Below are positions 1 through 9,620 of a DNA stretch of 22,664 nucleotides, piece by piece (the stretch's first letter is position 1; every line of letters begins with the position of its first letter). Position numbers and translations under genes: made by a program. The DNA is from Hypsibius dujardini. Its lineage: Eukaryota; Tardigrada; Eutardigrada; Parachela; Hypsibiidae. The stretch covers positions 1 through 22,664 of the forward strand of contig LRSR01012470.1 of assembly GCA_001579985.1 (NCBI GenBank), written 5' to 3'. The notes beneath the pieces were generated by a model, which worked only from the letters and a program-made list of their open reading frames with translations, was not told the DNA's origin and made no database searches.

Positions 1-161
1 CACATTATTATATAGTAAAGTTTTAACTATAGAAATGAAGGTAAATGGCACATACATCAGAATAGGGTTAATAGAGTGGACAGAGTTACAAACTAGTATG
101 ATACTCGTGAGTTAAAGAACTATCATGATTGGATATGGAGACTTGTTGGGCGTGTCCAACA
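1..161 (-). repeat. 3' LTR, partial (U3 part only)
   Basis: Bases 1-161 equal 13295-13455 of the right-hand LTR except at position 90 (A against G at 13384) and 139 (A against G at 13433). In element sense it starts TGTTGGACACG at base 161. The rest of the LTR lies left of the window. Confidence 0.95.
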
Positions 162-176
162 ACTGCCCTCCACCGG
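162..176 (-). other. Probable polypurine tract next to the 3' LTR
   Basis: Read on the minus strand, the bases immediately before the 3' LTR are GGTGGAGGGCAGT. This is a short, mostly purine run in the place where plus-strand DNA synthesis is primed in LTR elements. The run is shorter and less pure than usual, so the call rests mainly on position. Confidence 0.45.
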
Positions 177-204
177 AAAAACACCGACCGCGCGTGGTAG
201 TTTG

Positions 205-789
205 CTACAACTTTTTCCGAGGCGCCGGGTTTTTGCGGGGGCGGCGCGTCGGAACCCGATAAGGCCCCCCAACGGTAAAATTGAGCGGTTCCTGAACGTC
301 GGTTTGTGTGGTTGTCGGTGCACCTGCACGCGGCCCGACAATCATCTGAAAGGTCGCGCTGTCCACCGGGCCCACCAAACTACTAAACGCGGCTCGCGTT
401 GCCTGGTATAATACGTCAAATGCGTCGTCGCTCATAGTGAATCCGGGCGGTAAAAGACGCTGAACTTTGCGTCGGAATCTCGCCTCTTTTCCCTCCGAGA
501 TTAACGTTCCCGGGAACAGAATCGTGGAGTTCCATGAAGGATTCACCGCGGCGTTGTTCCCTTCCGGTGCTACTAACGGTCGCGGGTTGATAATCTCCGC
601 CGCCATGACGTTGTCGTGTCGATCCCCCGTAGGATCATTTAAACTGAAATTCCGATCGCTTACCCCTTGCTGCTGTGAAGGCAACCCCGCCGGGCTCAGA
701 CCGGTCTGGATCATGGTAATGTTGTCCCCCACCGGAACTGGTGATGCGAGATTCCTCGCTGCCGCAGTATGTTTTCTAGTGCCGCTCAT
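205..789 (-). CDS. Element accessory ORF C: basic protein of unknown function, 194 aa, intact
   Basis: An ATG-started frame of 194 codons with a TAG stop lies only 44 bp before the 3' LTR. I do not recognise the protein. The N-terminal third is Ser/Pro/Asn-rich and low in hydrophobic residues. Residues about 95-145 look folded and helical, including the segment MSDDAFDVLYQATRAAF. The C-terminus is strongly basic (RRPRKNPAPRKKL), fitting a nuclear-localisation or nucleic-acid-binding tail. There is no signal peptide or membrane segment. Unlike pol and env of this copy it has no frame break. A TATA box and initiator lie about 90-125 bp upstream (869-913), so it may be expressed from its own promoter. 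A helical core plus basic tail could suggest a regulator or nucleic-acid-binding protein, but that is inference only. Confidence 0.6.
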   Translation of the reverse strand: MSGTRKHTAAARNLASPVPVGDNITMIQTGLSPAGLPSQQQGVSDRNFSLNDPTGDRHDNVMAAEIINPRPLVAPEGNNAAVNPSWNSTILFPGTLISEGKEARFRRKVQRLLPPGFTMSDDAFDVLYQATRAAFSSLVGPVDSATFQMIVGPRAGAPTTTQTDVQEPLNFTVGGPYRVPTRRPRKNPAPRKKL

Positions 790-868
790 TTTTAACGGCG
801 CGTGGTGTAAGCGAAAAAAAAATCTTAGATTGTGAGTAGCGTGGTAACAATTGTAATATAGACGACTG

Positions 869-913
869 ATGGTGATACTGACGGTCCAACACCAGTGTGC
901 CGCCTTTTATATA
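869..913 (-). promoter_or_regulatory. Internal core promoter (TATA box plus initiator) upstream of ORF C
   Basis: On the minus strand TATATAAAAGG occupies 913-903. A TCAGT initiator lies at 881-877, putting its A (879) 32 nt after the start of TATAAAA; a second TCAGT lies at 869-865. This is the normal TATA-to-start spacing for RNA polymerase II. Transcription would begin about 90 nt before the ATG at 789. The LTR promoter of the same element has the same TATA plus TCAGT arrangement and spacing. The TATA box lies inside the first of three 88-bp tandem repeats. Confidence 0.6.
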
Positions 914-1155
914 CGACCGTGACAGAAGCGAAGCTTCATTCGGTGACCTCATTTCTGTCTCGTATGCGCCTCTCTGTCCGTAGTGTGCCGCCTTCTATAT
1001 GCGACCGTGGCAGACGTGAACCTTCAGTTGGTGACCTCATTTCCGTCTCGTATGCGACTCTCTGTCTGTGATGTGTCGCCTTCTATATGCGACCGTGGTA
1101 GACGTGAACCTTCAGTTGGTGACCCCATTTCCGTCTGCGGCTCTCTGTTCGGACT
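895..1155 (-). repeat. Three tandem copies of an 88-bp unit
   Basis: Units begin at about 895, 983 and 1071, each starting like GTGTGCCGCCTTcTATAT on the plus strand and containing GGTGACCTCATTTC and CTCTCTGT. The second and third copies are most alike; the third is slightly shortened near its end. Each copy holds a TATA-like stretch on the minus strand, but only copy 1 has the full TATATAAAA. The array lies in the non-coding block upstream of ORF C and looks like an enhancer or promoter array. Confidence 0.85.
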
Positions 1156-1274
1156 TCACATATATGTTCCACTTGAAATTGACGAAGCGCAGCAACTCCG
1201 ATGTTGTGTCCATTTGAGTTCATTCAAGCGCTGTCGGCGTGAGCTCATCACCGCGTACTTCCGGGCTTGTGCCA

Positions 1275-1282
1275 TATAAAAG
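1275..1282 (+). promoter_or_regulatory. Possible TATA box on the strand opposite the element genes
   Basis: The plus strand reads CCATATAAAAGCGC, a good TATA match pointing rightwards, away from ORF C. I see no clear initiator at the expected distance (about 1305) and no convincing plus-strand gene behind it. Confidence 0.25.
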
Positions 1283-1340
1283 CGCTTGTGTCGAACATGT
1301 GATTTCCTTTCCGTTCTGCAGTTTCTTTCGCCGTCAGGAC

Positions 1341-1365
1341 TTTTTTTTTTTTTTTTTTTTTTTTT
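1341..1365 (-). other. A25 homopolymer in element sense
   Basis: Twenty-five consecutive T on the plus strand, so poly(A) in the sense of the element. It lies between the broken accessory region (ending 1756) and the tandem-repeat promoter. It could be the trace of a poly(A) tail from template switching onto an mRNA, or simple slippage. Confidence 0.8.
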
Positions 1366-1755
1366 GACGTCGATGTCCATATGTTGCTCGCTCATCCGTG
1401 TGCTGTAGACTATGTTGCTAGATCCCTGTAGTGAACGCGTCCATGAGAAACCTATAACCCGAGTCACTCCGGTTCGACAGAGGTGCGGTGGATGGGCGTC
1501 ATTAACTACGTGCGATTGAACATCCTCTAGTCTCTGTGCAAGTGACTGTCCTCCAACTGCTGATGGATACAGCTCCTTCGCAGGGTGATGATCGGCAACC
1601 TCTGTGGTCCTTTCTGGATTAGTCGATTATCTTCAAGGCTCTGGGTGTCGGCCTCTCCTCCCTCGCCGACGTATACGTCGGGTAAGATGCGGCTATTTTG
1701 TTAAATAATCATCGAGTAGATAGGTTAATGATATTGTCACTAATGGTAATTCATG
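1366..1755. other. Non-coding stretch of the element
   Basis: Between the stop of the broken accessory region (1756) and the A25 tract I see no convincing coding frame on either strand. Short open frames here include one that reads the A tract as poly-lysine, which is not credible as a gene. Confidence 0.5.
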
Positions 1756-3619
1756 CTAGCGGACGCTTTCTGCAATTTCCGGAGCCGCACTAGTCTCCTC
1801 CTCGATGTCGTATTCCGCAAGGTCCTCCGGTGACGCCGTCATCGTGTTCCGTTCAGCCACCGTTTGTGCATGCCGTCTTCTGAAGGCTATGTCCATCTCG
1901 ACGTCGGTCACTGACGGTTGTGGGAATTCCGGTGAGTGAAAACGCTGGTGTACATCCAGGAGAGGCCAAATTCGTCTAGCTTTGCGATACTGCTGGGGTC
2001 AGCCATCAGATAATATTCGATGCACTTAAGCATCAGGATAGGACCGTTGACTAAAGCTGGCGTTGAGCAATAGTTCTGGTACGTCTTCTTGATTAGGTTT
2101 CGCGCAACGATAAATACACCGTCAAAAATTGCGTTCGGTGATGGGCGTCGTAAGAGATGCATTTCCTCAAAAGAGTATGGCATCCTCTGCGTATCCATAA
2201 TTCCGGGGGGAATTACAGTCGTCGTGGTTGTCTCTTGTTGTATTTCAAAACGTTCCGGTCTGTTCGGTCGTGTGTTTCCAGTATTGAATGGTCGGTAGTT
2301 TTGTAAAGCGCGTTCCAATGCTGGTTTGTTTCGTGTGTCCTTCATCATTGAGCGAAACCGCTCCGAGTTTGAGAAGGTCCACAGTGCGTCGCCTGACCTT
2401 TGTGAAGTCGGTTCAGGTCCTGTTATCACTGGACGCTTTGTCAAGCTTTCCTGATTATTGCGAGCGTAAACTCCCAGGAATTGTTCCCATGTGTGTTTGA
2501 GTTGATGGTTGTGTTTGAGGTTGTTTCGTTACCCGTCGGACGTTGAGTATGTCCGATTCTGGCGTTGTCCGAGTTTGTGTAATCCCTCCGAGAGTCCGAA
2601 ACTCCACCACCCGACTACTGCTGACTGTTACTGCTAGATCCTCGTCGCGAGGGATAAATCGCCCATTTTCCATCCTGGCGCAAATCCCTTGTATCGACGT
2701 AGCGAACAAAAACACCGTGACCGCTGCTGTTATGTTGAGTTCCCTTCGCGACGTGAGTTTGAGTTCCCACATGCGTTGCGCGCGTATCGCGTCCAGAACT
2801 TCTTCAAGTCCAGTGAAACGGTGATTTTGGTGCTTTCATCTTTCTTCAAAACATGCAGCGTTGCTCGCAGTCTATTCAGGTCAGGACTAACTTTCGGGAG
2901 AAGGGGATAGTTGCAGTGGAAATCGGGATAATTTGAAAAGGCCAGGAAGAAAAGTAATATTCCATGCAAAGGGGAAGAACTTCAGCTGGTGCGCGGTGAA
3001 ATTCGAATGAGCACATCTGCTCGAACAACGCGAATATATATAGCTGTCCCAATGTCTCGAAGTGCTTTAGGACTTCCAGGGGGCGTGGTATTCTCCGTAA
3101 TTGCTGGCTTGTCACCACGTTTTGTTATGTACAATTTTAACCGGTTTATCCGCTGGTTTGACGGTCTTTTGCTCTTGAGTCGGTCGAACCATCCGCTTAT
3201 TAGCTCCCTGAAGGGCAGTATCTCCTCCTCCGGGTTTGTATCAAGGTCCGTGCGTGTAGAACCCGTCCGCCATTCTTTCGCGATGGCTTTTGTCTGCTTC
3301 GTCTCACTTTTTTCAAGCTGTCAACCAATTGATCCACTACTGCGTTCCAAGGAGTTCTGTTGCTGTGAGGCGTTGATTCGTTAGAATTCACCAGTGGCGT
3401 TGTGGTGTCTTCATCCTTCCGATCTGTCGGGTCCCCCGTGATTGGCTTCCCTGTGATGTTTCCCCTCAGGACGCATGGAGGCGGTGCGTAAATATAGGTA
3501 CAGGTGCATGACTGAGTTGCCTGATTATATTGACTTTGAACAGAGTGTGCATATACTTGACTTTGCGCTGTTTCCGCTGATCCAACTGGAACCAAGAGAG
3601 TTAGTGTTGTTAGCGCCAA
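1756..3619 (-). pseudogene. Accessory coding region after env, unknown product, several frame breaks
   Basis: Protein-like sequence continues on the minus strand through successive frames: 3619-3200; about 3237-3125 and 3118-2876; then 2969-2730; then about 2830-2455 (with an ATG at 2772); then 2490-1908; then about 1940 to a TAG at 1756-1758. The first segment starts with a signal-peptide-like stretch (LALTTLTLLVPVGSA), then a Cys cluster and potential N-glycosylation sites, but I see no ATG in frame. A second hydrophobic stretch (ITAAVTVFLFATSIQG) follows the ATG at 2772 and may be a separate signal peptide, so there could be one long or two shorter secreted products. The last segment, below about 1940, is short and acidic (EYDIEEETSAA). 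I recognise no family. It could be a second glycoprotein or remnants of captured host genes. Confidence 0.5.
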
Positions 3620-3679
3620 AATGATGGAATCTTCTCTTAGTTCCGCCAGAATTCAGGGAATGATGTTCAGCCGTATGGG

Positions 3680-6456
3680 CGCTCTGTCGTCATATCGTGA
3701 CCTCCACCTCTGTAGGGGCACCTCTTCCGGTTTTGTCTGGCTCCGTTCGCCGTTCTCCAACGCTGGCAGCCGAACCCGTGGTACCCCGTTTCGAACTCTG
3801 TAGATGGCTCTTGTGTCAGGCTCTTTTTTGTTTGTTTGCGACGCTTCGGACAGATGGCCGCCAGTATCCGTTTGGTCCACAGATTTTACATGTAATGAGA
3901 ATGCACAACGCGCAACCCACAAAAAATAAGATTGAAATGAAAAATGTTCTCCATCCAGTGAATACTTCTTCTATTCCCCCGATAACGTCCGGTACGTTGT
4001 TCTTTTGAGCCACGTCCTTATTGCTTCCCCGTAGAGCCTCAGTCAAGGAAGATTGACCCGACGTCTGCATGACGGCCGACAATTCTCCAAACAATCTAGG
4101 AAACTGTTATCGCTTTTCTCATGGAAGTTGTTTATCCCTTCCGCCGTTCGATCTTCCGTGATGTCGAACGCGGCCACTAGATGATCATGGGAAACTTGAA
4201 TCGTTTCTCGCGCCTCTCTCCAGTCCTGTTGCTGGCTGTCGTATTCAAATGTTTTCTCTCCAATCTGCGTAAAATGTCCGTCATGCATGCATGGAATGAA
4301 TTACGGGTTATAGTGTAACCGTCCAGACTTAGAGATCCGTTTCCCACCGTCGGTTCCATTCCGCACTCTGTTCGTTTTGCTCCGACCGTAACGTTCACTG
4401 CCTCGCATTGATATATAAGAGCCATTGATCCATGTGCGACAAAGTGTGACACTGGTCAAAACCAATTATTGAGCTGCGCGGACGCCTGACTGCTTGGCGA
4501 GAACGTTGATTAGTGCCGCCCGATTTTGTCGTGCCTGACAATCCAGTTGATGAATCTCTTCGCTTAGCAAATTGGAGATCATGATTTGATGGTCGCTAAT
4601 GTACTGATGATGACTCAGCATGAGCTCCATTGGAATCTCTCTTGTTTTGCATATTTGGCTTTAATATCGTTGAGCGTTATTTGCGCGAGAAATTCCAATG
4701 TGTGGTTTGAAACAACCAGTTTATGTGTTGGTTGGTCTACGGGCTCCGGTTGTTTTTGCAACACGTACGCTCCTGGGGGCACCCAATTCGGGTTTGGTCT
4801 GTGTACTGGTGCGGGTCGTGTGCTTCTCTGTCTCCTCCGTGCGGTCTCCTGCCGTGCCGCTCGTCCGTCCGGAGTTGTTTGCGTGGTTGCGGCTTTGTAG
4901 TATTTTAGGCTGCTCAAAATCGTTCGCTTCTGCTGAAGTATTGCGTTCACACGGTGACGTTGTTCTTGTGGCACTGATTGTTGACGCTGCTCGTCTGCCA
5001 ATCGAATCCGCCTTCTTTCTTCGTCGTCTCTGCGCCTGTCTCCTCCTGCTCCAGCAAGATTCGGTTTTCTTCTTGCTCATTTTGCAGCAGGTCTGCTTCC
5101 GTTGGCGCGCGTCTGTCTGTTGAGCGATTTCGCGGGTATCGTGTCGCGAGATTTGACCTCCCGTGCAGGATTGAAGTAACTTCCTCTTCTGGTTCGATAT
5201 TGCGTCTGCCGCTGTTGTATCTTCCTCAATAGTAGCGTTGTGGACTCGAAAATTACGTCCCTGTGCGGTTCTTCGCTAACGGGAATCGAAGTAGTAGTTG
5301 TCCGGCTCCTTCGTCGTCGCGTGGACGGGCCTCCCGCCCCCGTGTTGTTTTGCATTGGTTGGATCTCCTTCGCTTCGACTCGGAATGCTTGGCGTCTTGC
5401 TCTTCTACCGCCAATTCCGATGGTGAAAGTATCTCAATAAAGTTTGGTCTCTCCACTTGTCGCTCTTCAACGTTTCGTTTGTACCGTTGGGCTTCTGACA
5501 GCTCATTCTCGATCACCGTGTGTTTACCACGGTTACACTGAGCAGCACGTCACTGAAACCGCCCCGCACATGATATACCTTTGTCGTGAAGTTGCAATCC
5601 ATGTCTGCGGGCTGGGCGTCCAGTATAAAGTCCACCTGTCGCTCCGGGTCCCGAACTCTGAGTCGCTTGTTTTCTAAATCGTACAGGTATCCATCGTTTT
5701 TCGTGATTGATTCGTAGTCGCACGGCTTCTTCTGATCACTGGCGTCTGTTTGCCAGATAAACGTCATTCCGCCCTTCGAGGCGTGTCCCACATCTTTCTT
5801 TGTTCCCAAAGCACCTGCGATACCAATGATGTCTCCTCCTTCCTCCTGTTGGGAGAGTTTCGTGGGTTCTACGAAACAGTTAATTTTCGTCGTAGTGGTG
5901 GTTGTTAACCAGCTGCTGACTGCTTCGGGCTGTTCCGTGAAAGCAAACGCATTTGTTCCTGGCACTTTGCGCATTTGATTGGAAAAACAGTTCAGCGATT
6001 GATACATTCTCTGACACTCGTCAGGGCTCAGGTCTCGGAAAGAGCTTGAAGGAACCGAGTCCGTGCTTCCCCAAAAGAACTTGGTGACTGTGACGGATTG
6101 AACAGTCGCCTTGCACAGAGTGGCCGGAAAAAATATGACGCCTTTTTCATGGCAAAAACTTCGTAGATGACTTTCCGAGGAGACGGTTTGTCTGCTACCT
6201 TCTCGCACTGGGTGTACTTGCTGAGGTCCAGTGATCCGAGTAGTTTCTTGTTCTGACACTGACATCCCTGAGCTTTGATGGCGTGGGTTTCCGGAACCAT
6301 GATGATCATCAACATTGCCACTAACCATACTGGCAGCTTGCTGATCAAATTTGTAAATCCATACCGTTTCGGTTGATTCCTTTGCCTCCCTGATTTTCGC
6401 ACCGCATACTCCTCCGCTGTTCCGGTCCACTTGCTCTTCCCCCGACTCCGAGACAT
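3680..6456 (-). pseudogene. env: Envelope-like glycoprotein region, broken by frame changes
   Basis: Downstream of integrase, where envelope genes sit in env-bearing LTR elements. Segments on the minus strand are 6456-6028 (basic stretch, then a signal-like hydrophobic run at about 6348-6290), 6649-5513 (Cys-bearing ectodomain-like, credible below about 6150), 5516-5253, 5355-5077, about 5100-4615 (Gln/Arg/Glu-rich, coiled-coil-like), 4630-4466 (short helical frame), 4452-4177 and 4288-4043 (Cys plus N-glycosylation sites), and 4094-3816. The last holds a strong transmembrane helix (TFFISILFFVGCALCILI, about 3947-3888) followed by a short tail; a polar tail may continue in another frame to about 3680. 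Signal, ectodomain, coiled coil and C-terminal anchor fit a type I fusion glycoprotein, but I cannot assign the fusion class or viral source. At least six frame changes mean this copy cannot encode it whole. Confidence 0.6.
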
Positions 6457-6877
6457 CCACCTCTCGACGTTGTTTCCTTGCTGGTCTGATGTTAGTTGTT
6501 CGAGATGTCGTAGAAGGTGTTGTTCGGCGTGGCTGTTGTACTGGAAACTCCGGGCTGTTTTCGCGTTCCCGTGTTAGTCCCACGATTGGTGCGACCGCCG
6601 TGTTAGTGGCCGGTATCTGTGGAGGCTGGATTTCGTTGATTGTAGCCACTTTCCGTCCCTCCGGAATGAAATACTCCTCCTCGTTGATTCACTGTTCTGT
6701 GCCACTTCAGCCCGGCGGCGCGCTGCACAGAACCTACCGTCAAATTCGTTGGCGTGTTTCATTGTTGGCTTTCCGCCGATGATGGTACCTTTGTGCATGG
6801 CCCTGTGACTGGCTTGTTGCAAAAAGTACATTTTGCCACCTCCTTCGGCTTTAGGCTCGCTGGTAATTCTTTTCGAA
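6457..6877 (-). pseudogene. pol-env junction, tail of pol, frame uncertain
   Basis: Between the integrase C-terminal segment and the envelope signal, coding-like sequence moves between frames. The frame 6649-5513 is open from a GTG, with no ATG, and reads a Pro/Thr/Arg-rich linker before about 6460. The frame 6831-6574 and part of 7016-6759 are also open. This is probably the C-terminal extension of pol; no domain is recognisable. Confidence 0.35.
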
Positions 6878-7371
6878 CTAGTGATTGTGGGTCCGACTCG
6901 ACGTTTCTTCCGAGGCTTCCAAATTTTTGAAGATAACCGTTCTTTGTGGAACTTCCGCGCTCTTTTGGTCTGACGATTCGACTACTTCCTGTTCCAAAAC
7001 TTGTCGGTCGTGCCACTGCTTCAGTCTTGCCACGTTGATAATTGTCCCCTTTTTCTCTCCGGGACGGTTGTACGAGATTCGGAAATTTACGGGACTGGTC
7101 TGCTCCAGTACCTCGTACGGTCCCGTGAAAAAGTGAGTCAGTTTTGCCGTCTGGTCCGCTTTCGCATCGGTGAGAATAGTAGGCACTTGTCCCCGACTTT
7201 CAAAGTCACCGGCCTTCGCGTTTCGTTGACCAGTGCTTCCGAATACCGCTTGTTTTCTGCTATATTGTATTTAATGAAAGCTTGGATGTTTGCGATGCGG
7301 TCTGCGGTATCCATGATGAATGGGTCCAGTTGCTCGCGCACTGGGTATGCCATGTCAACTGGAACAAGCAT
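6878..7371 (-). pseudogene. pol: Integrase C-terminal part with GPY/F domain
   Basis: Two overlapping minus-strand frames (7371-7138 and 7186-6878). The first carries a helical segment and the pattern LKVGDKCLLFSP. The second continues with FFTGPYEVLEQ and VNFRISY, the GPY/F signature of many Ty3/gypsy integrases, and ends in INVARLKQWHDR. One frame change at about 7150 separates the halves. No chromodomain follows. Confidence 0.75.
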
Positions 7372-7427
7372 GGTACCCCATAACCGCTTGGTATGGACTC
7401 ACCCCAGTTACTGCGTGTTTGCTGCAT

Positions 7428-7912
7428 TCATTGCAAAACAAGCAAATGGGACAGCCAGATTCCAGTCCTTCTGATTTTCACTGCATAATTTGGCAGTATC
7501 CGTCCCAGGCTGCGATGTTGAGTCTCAATTTTTCCGGTCGTCTGTGGTCGATAGCCACTTCCTTTCAAGTGCTTGACCTCTAGTAGCTTCAGTAACTCTT
7601 TTACCACTCCTTCCATTTCCGTACCTCTGTCGCTTCGAAGGGTTCGAACGAAACCGTATCGTAGGATGACATCATAGAGTAAGAATTTGCGAACTCCAGT
7701 GAGGTGTGATTTTTCACCGGTTTGGCAATGATGAAAGATGTGAGCTCGCAGCATGCTGTCAGAAGGTATTTGTGGCCGCCCGAGCTTGTTCGGTTAAGTG
7801 GACCAACCGTGTCGCATACCACCGTGCTAAAAGCTCGAGCTGGAATCGGAATTGTTTGCAGTTTTCCCAGCTTGGTGCTCGCCATCGGGTTTCGGGTTTG
7901 ACAACCACGCAT
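7428..7912 (-). pseudogene. pol: Integrase catalytic core (DDE), split over two frames
   Basis: Frame 7912-7601 carries the second part of the zinc-binding motif (CQTRNP) and the first catalytic Asp in VVCDTVGPL. Frame 7754-7428 carries the second Asp (LRSDRGTEM) and the catalytic Glu (TGKIETQHR). All three DDE residues are therefore still present, but a frame change at about 7680-7700 divides the core. This enzyme inserts the cDNA into host DNA. Confidence 0.8.
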
Positions 7913-8756
7913 GAACTAATAAACTTCCGCAGGAACTTGCCATGTTTCTGAAGTAAAATCGTGTGCTCAAAACGTCCAGGCATTTCTTGTATCCCAGATG
8001 GGCCATGCAGGCTTTGTGGTCATGGATGTTGGCGCAAACCTCTAGCCATTGAGATTGAGGTAGGACCAGCAACTCTCTGTTCCATCCTTCCTCTTTCACA
8101 CGATAGTACAGTACCCCGTCGTCTACGTAGAATCCCGTGCTCAGGCGCTTGAGTCGGTCGGAGGGGTTCTGTGTGTTTCCTTCTAAGAAACTGATCAGGT
8201 CGCCACAAAATTTGTCGCTCTGCTGTTCCACTCGCATGTCAATTTCTTCGAGGGTCATCACTTGTGCTTCATGACGTCCTCCGCGTCCGACGGGTTCTGC
8301 CCACGCGTACCTGCTGAGTGCGTCCGCATCCCGGTTGAGGACTCCGCTTTTGTGAATGATTTTGAAACGGAATTGACTTAGCAAAATCGCCCACCGCGTC
8401 AGTTTCTCATTTGGGGTCTTCAGCGAGAAAAGCCATGTCAGAGACTTTTGGTCCGTCACTATGGTCACTTCCCGGTAAACCAAGTAGGAGCGCCATTTCA
8501 CAGAGATCCACACGATACAAAGCGCCTCTTTTTCTACCGTGGATAGGTTTTTCTCTGCTCCTACCCACGCTCGACTTGCAAATGCTACCGGCCGAAGGTA
8601 CTTCCCATGTTTCTGCGCGAGAACTGCTCCACATGCTACGCTGCTAGCATCACAGTGTACGAAGGTTTCCAATTCATCTTGGAAGTAAGCCAAGCACGGA
8701 AACGTGGTGAGCGCTCCTTCAATGTCTCGAAAGCCTTCTGCTGGTCCGACCCCCAT
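7827..8756 (-). pseudogene. pol: RNase H and integrase N-terminal domain
   Basis: A 309-codon open stretch. RNase H degrades the RNA of the RNA-DNA hybrid; its acidic residues are visible in VHCDASS, VEKEAL, IVTDQKSL and NRDADALSRY. The integrase zinc finger starts with His residues in ANIHDHKACMAHLGY. The frame is lost just before its CxxC pair, which appears in the next frame (7912-7601). The last about 35 residues of this frame are out-of-frame sequence. This is the longest intact piece of pol. Confidence 0.88.
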
Positions 8757-8958
8757 GTGATTTTGGAATTTTTTTTACTTCCTTTCCGGCATAGAGTACG
8801 GTCAGAGGTTTGGAAATCTCCGCAAACTTTGGAATGTACATGCGGTAGAATGAAGCTAGCCCGTAAAATGCCCGAACTGCTGTTGCTGTTGTTGGTGTTG
8901 GATAATCTTTGATCGCTCTTGTCTTTTCCGGGTCTTGTGAGATTCCTTCTTGCGACAA
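8719..8958 (-). pseudogene. pol: Reverse transcriptase thumb/connection segment
   Basis: The frame reads LSQEGISQDPEKTRAIKDY and then AVRAFYGLASFYRMYIPKFA, the typical Ty3/gypsy sequence after the palm. It is one frame away from the palm (ends 8975) and one from RNase H (starts by 8756), so there is a break on each side. Confidence 0.85.
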
Positions 8959-8974
8959 ATGAATCCCAGTAACT

Positions 8975-9620
8975 TCACTGACGGCATTGCAAACGGCACT
9001 TAGTTATTTGTAGTGTTAGATTTGCTTCTCGTAGCCGCATAAACACCAGCTCCAAAGAATGTAGATGTTCAGGGAACGTTACGTGACCAAGGGACATGTC
9101 ATCTATGTAGATCGCTGACAGATGCTTCCCCAACAGGTCTCCAAAAATTTGAATCATTGTTTGTTGAAAAATTGCTCCACTGCAGTTTGTGCCATATGGC
9201 AATGTTCTCGGTCGGAATGTTCCGCTTGTTGTTGTAAGAGACAGGATGTCTCTCGAACTTTCGGCGACTGGTAATTGTTGAAACCCGCATGTTAAATCCA
9301 GTGTGGTAAAGTAATTAGACCCCCGAAGTTGATCCAGAACGTCACTGATCAGCGGTATTGGGTACTTGGGTTCCACCAGGACCTCGTTTAATTTTTTGTA
9401 GTCTCCCACCAGACGTTTCGCGTCAGGTCCTTTTGGTGCCAAATGAATTGGACTTTGCCAAGGAGAGCGACTCGGCTCCATCCTTCCGTCTTTGCACTGC
9501 TGCTTCATTTCGTTGTCCACCATTTCCATTTCCTTCTTGCACAATCGGCGAACAGGTTGCCATACTGGCTTGGCTCCTGGGATCGTCTGAAACTCGATGG
9601 GCTTGATTTTTGCTTGACCA
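8975..9620 (-). pseudogene. pol: Reverse transcriptase fingers and palm
   Basis: The frame is open from about 9620 although it has no ATG nearby. It carries the N-terminal motif IPGAKPVWQPVRR, then KRLVGDYKKLNEV, TTLDLTCGFQQL (first catalytic Asp) and AIYIDDMSLGH (YIDD active site). All polymerase motifs are present. It is read as part of Gag-Pol; the frame changes near 9630 and again at about 8975. Confidence 0.88.

Noticed and set aside
895-1155. Tandem 88-bp repeats as a CRISPR array
   Set aside because: Units are contiguous without unique spacers, and the window is animal nuclear DNA.
1156-1467. Minus-strand ORF with a poly-lysine stretch
   Set aside because: The lysines are just the A25 tract read in frame; the rest covers a tandem-repeat flank and shows no protein features.
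6028-6649. Two overlapping minus-strand ORFs at the env start as two true overlapping genes
   Set aside because: Only one frame looks protein-like at each point (basic stretch and signal in one, Cys-bearing ectodomain in the other), which fits a frame break better than overlapping genes.
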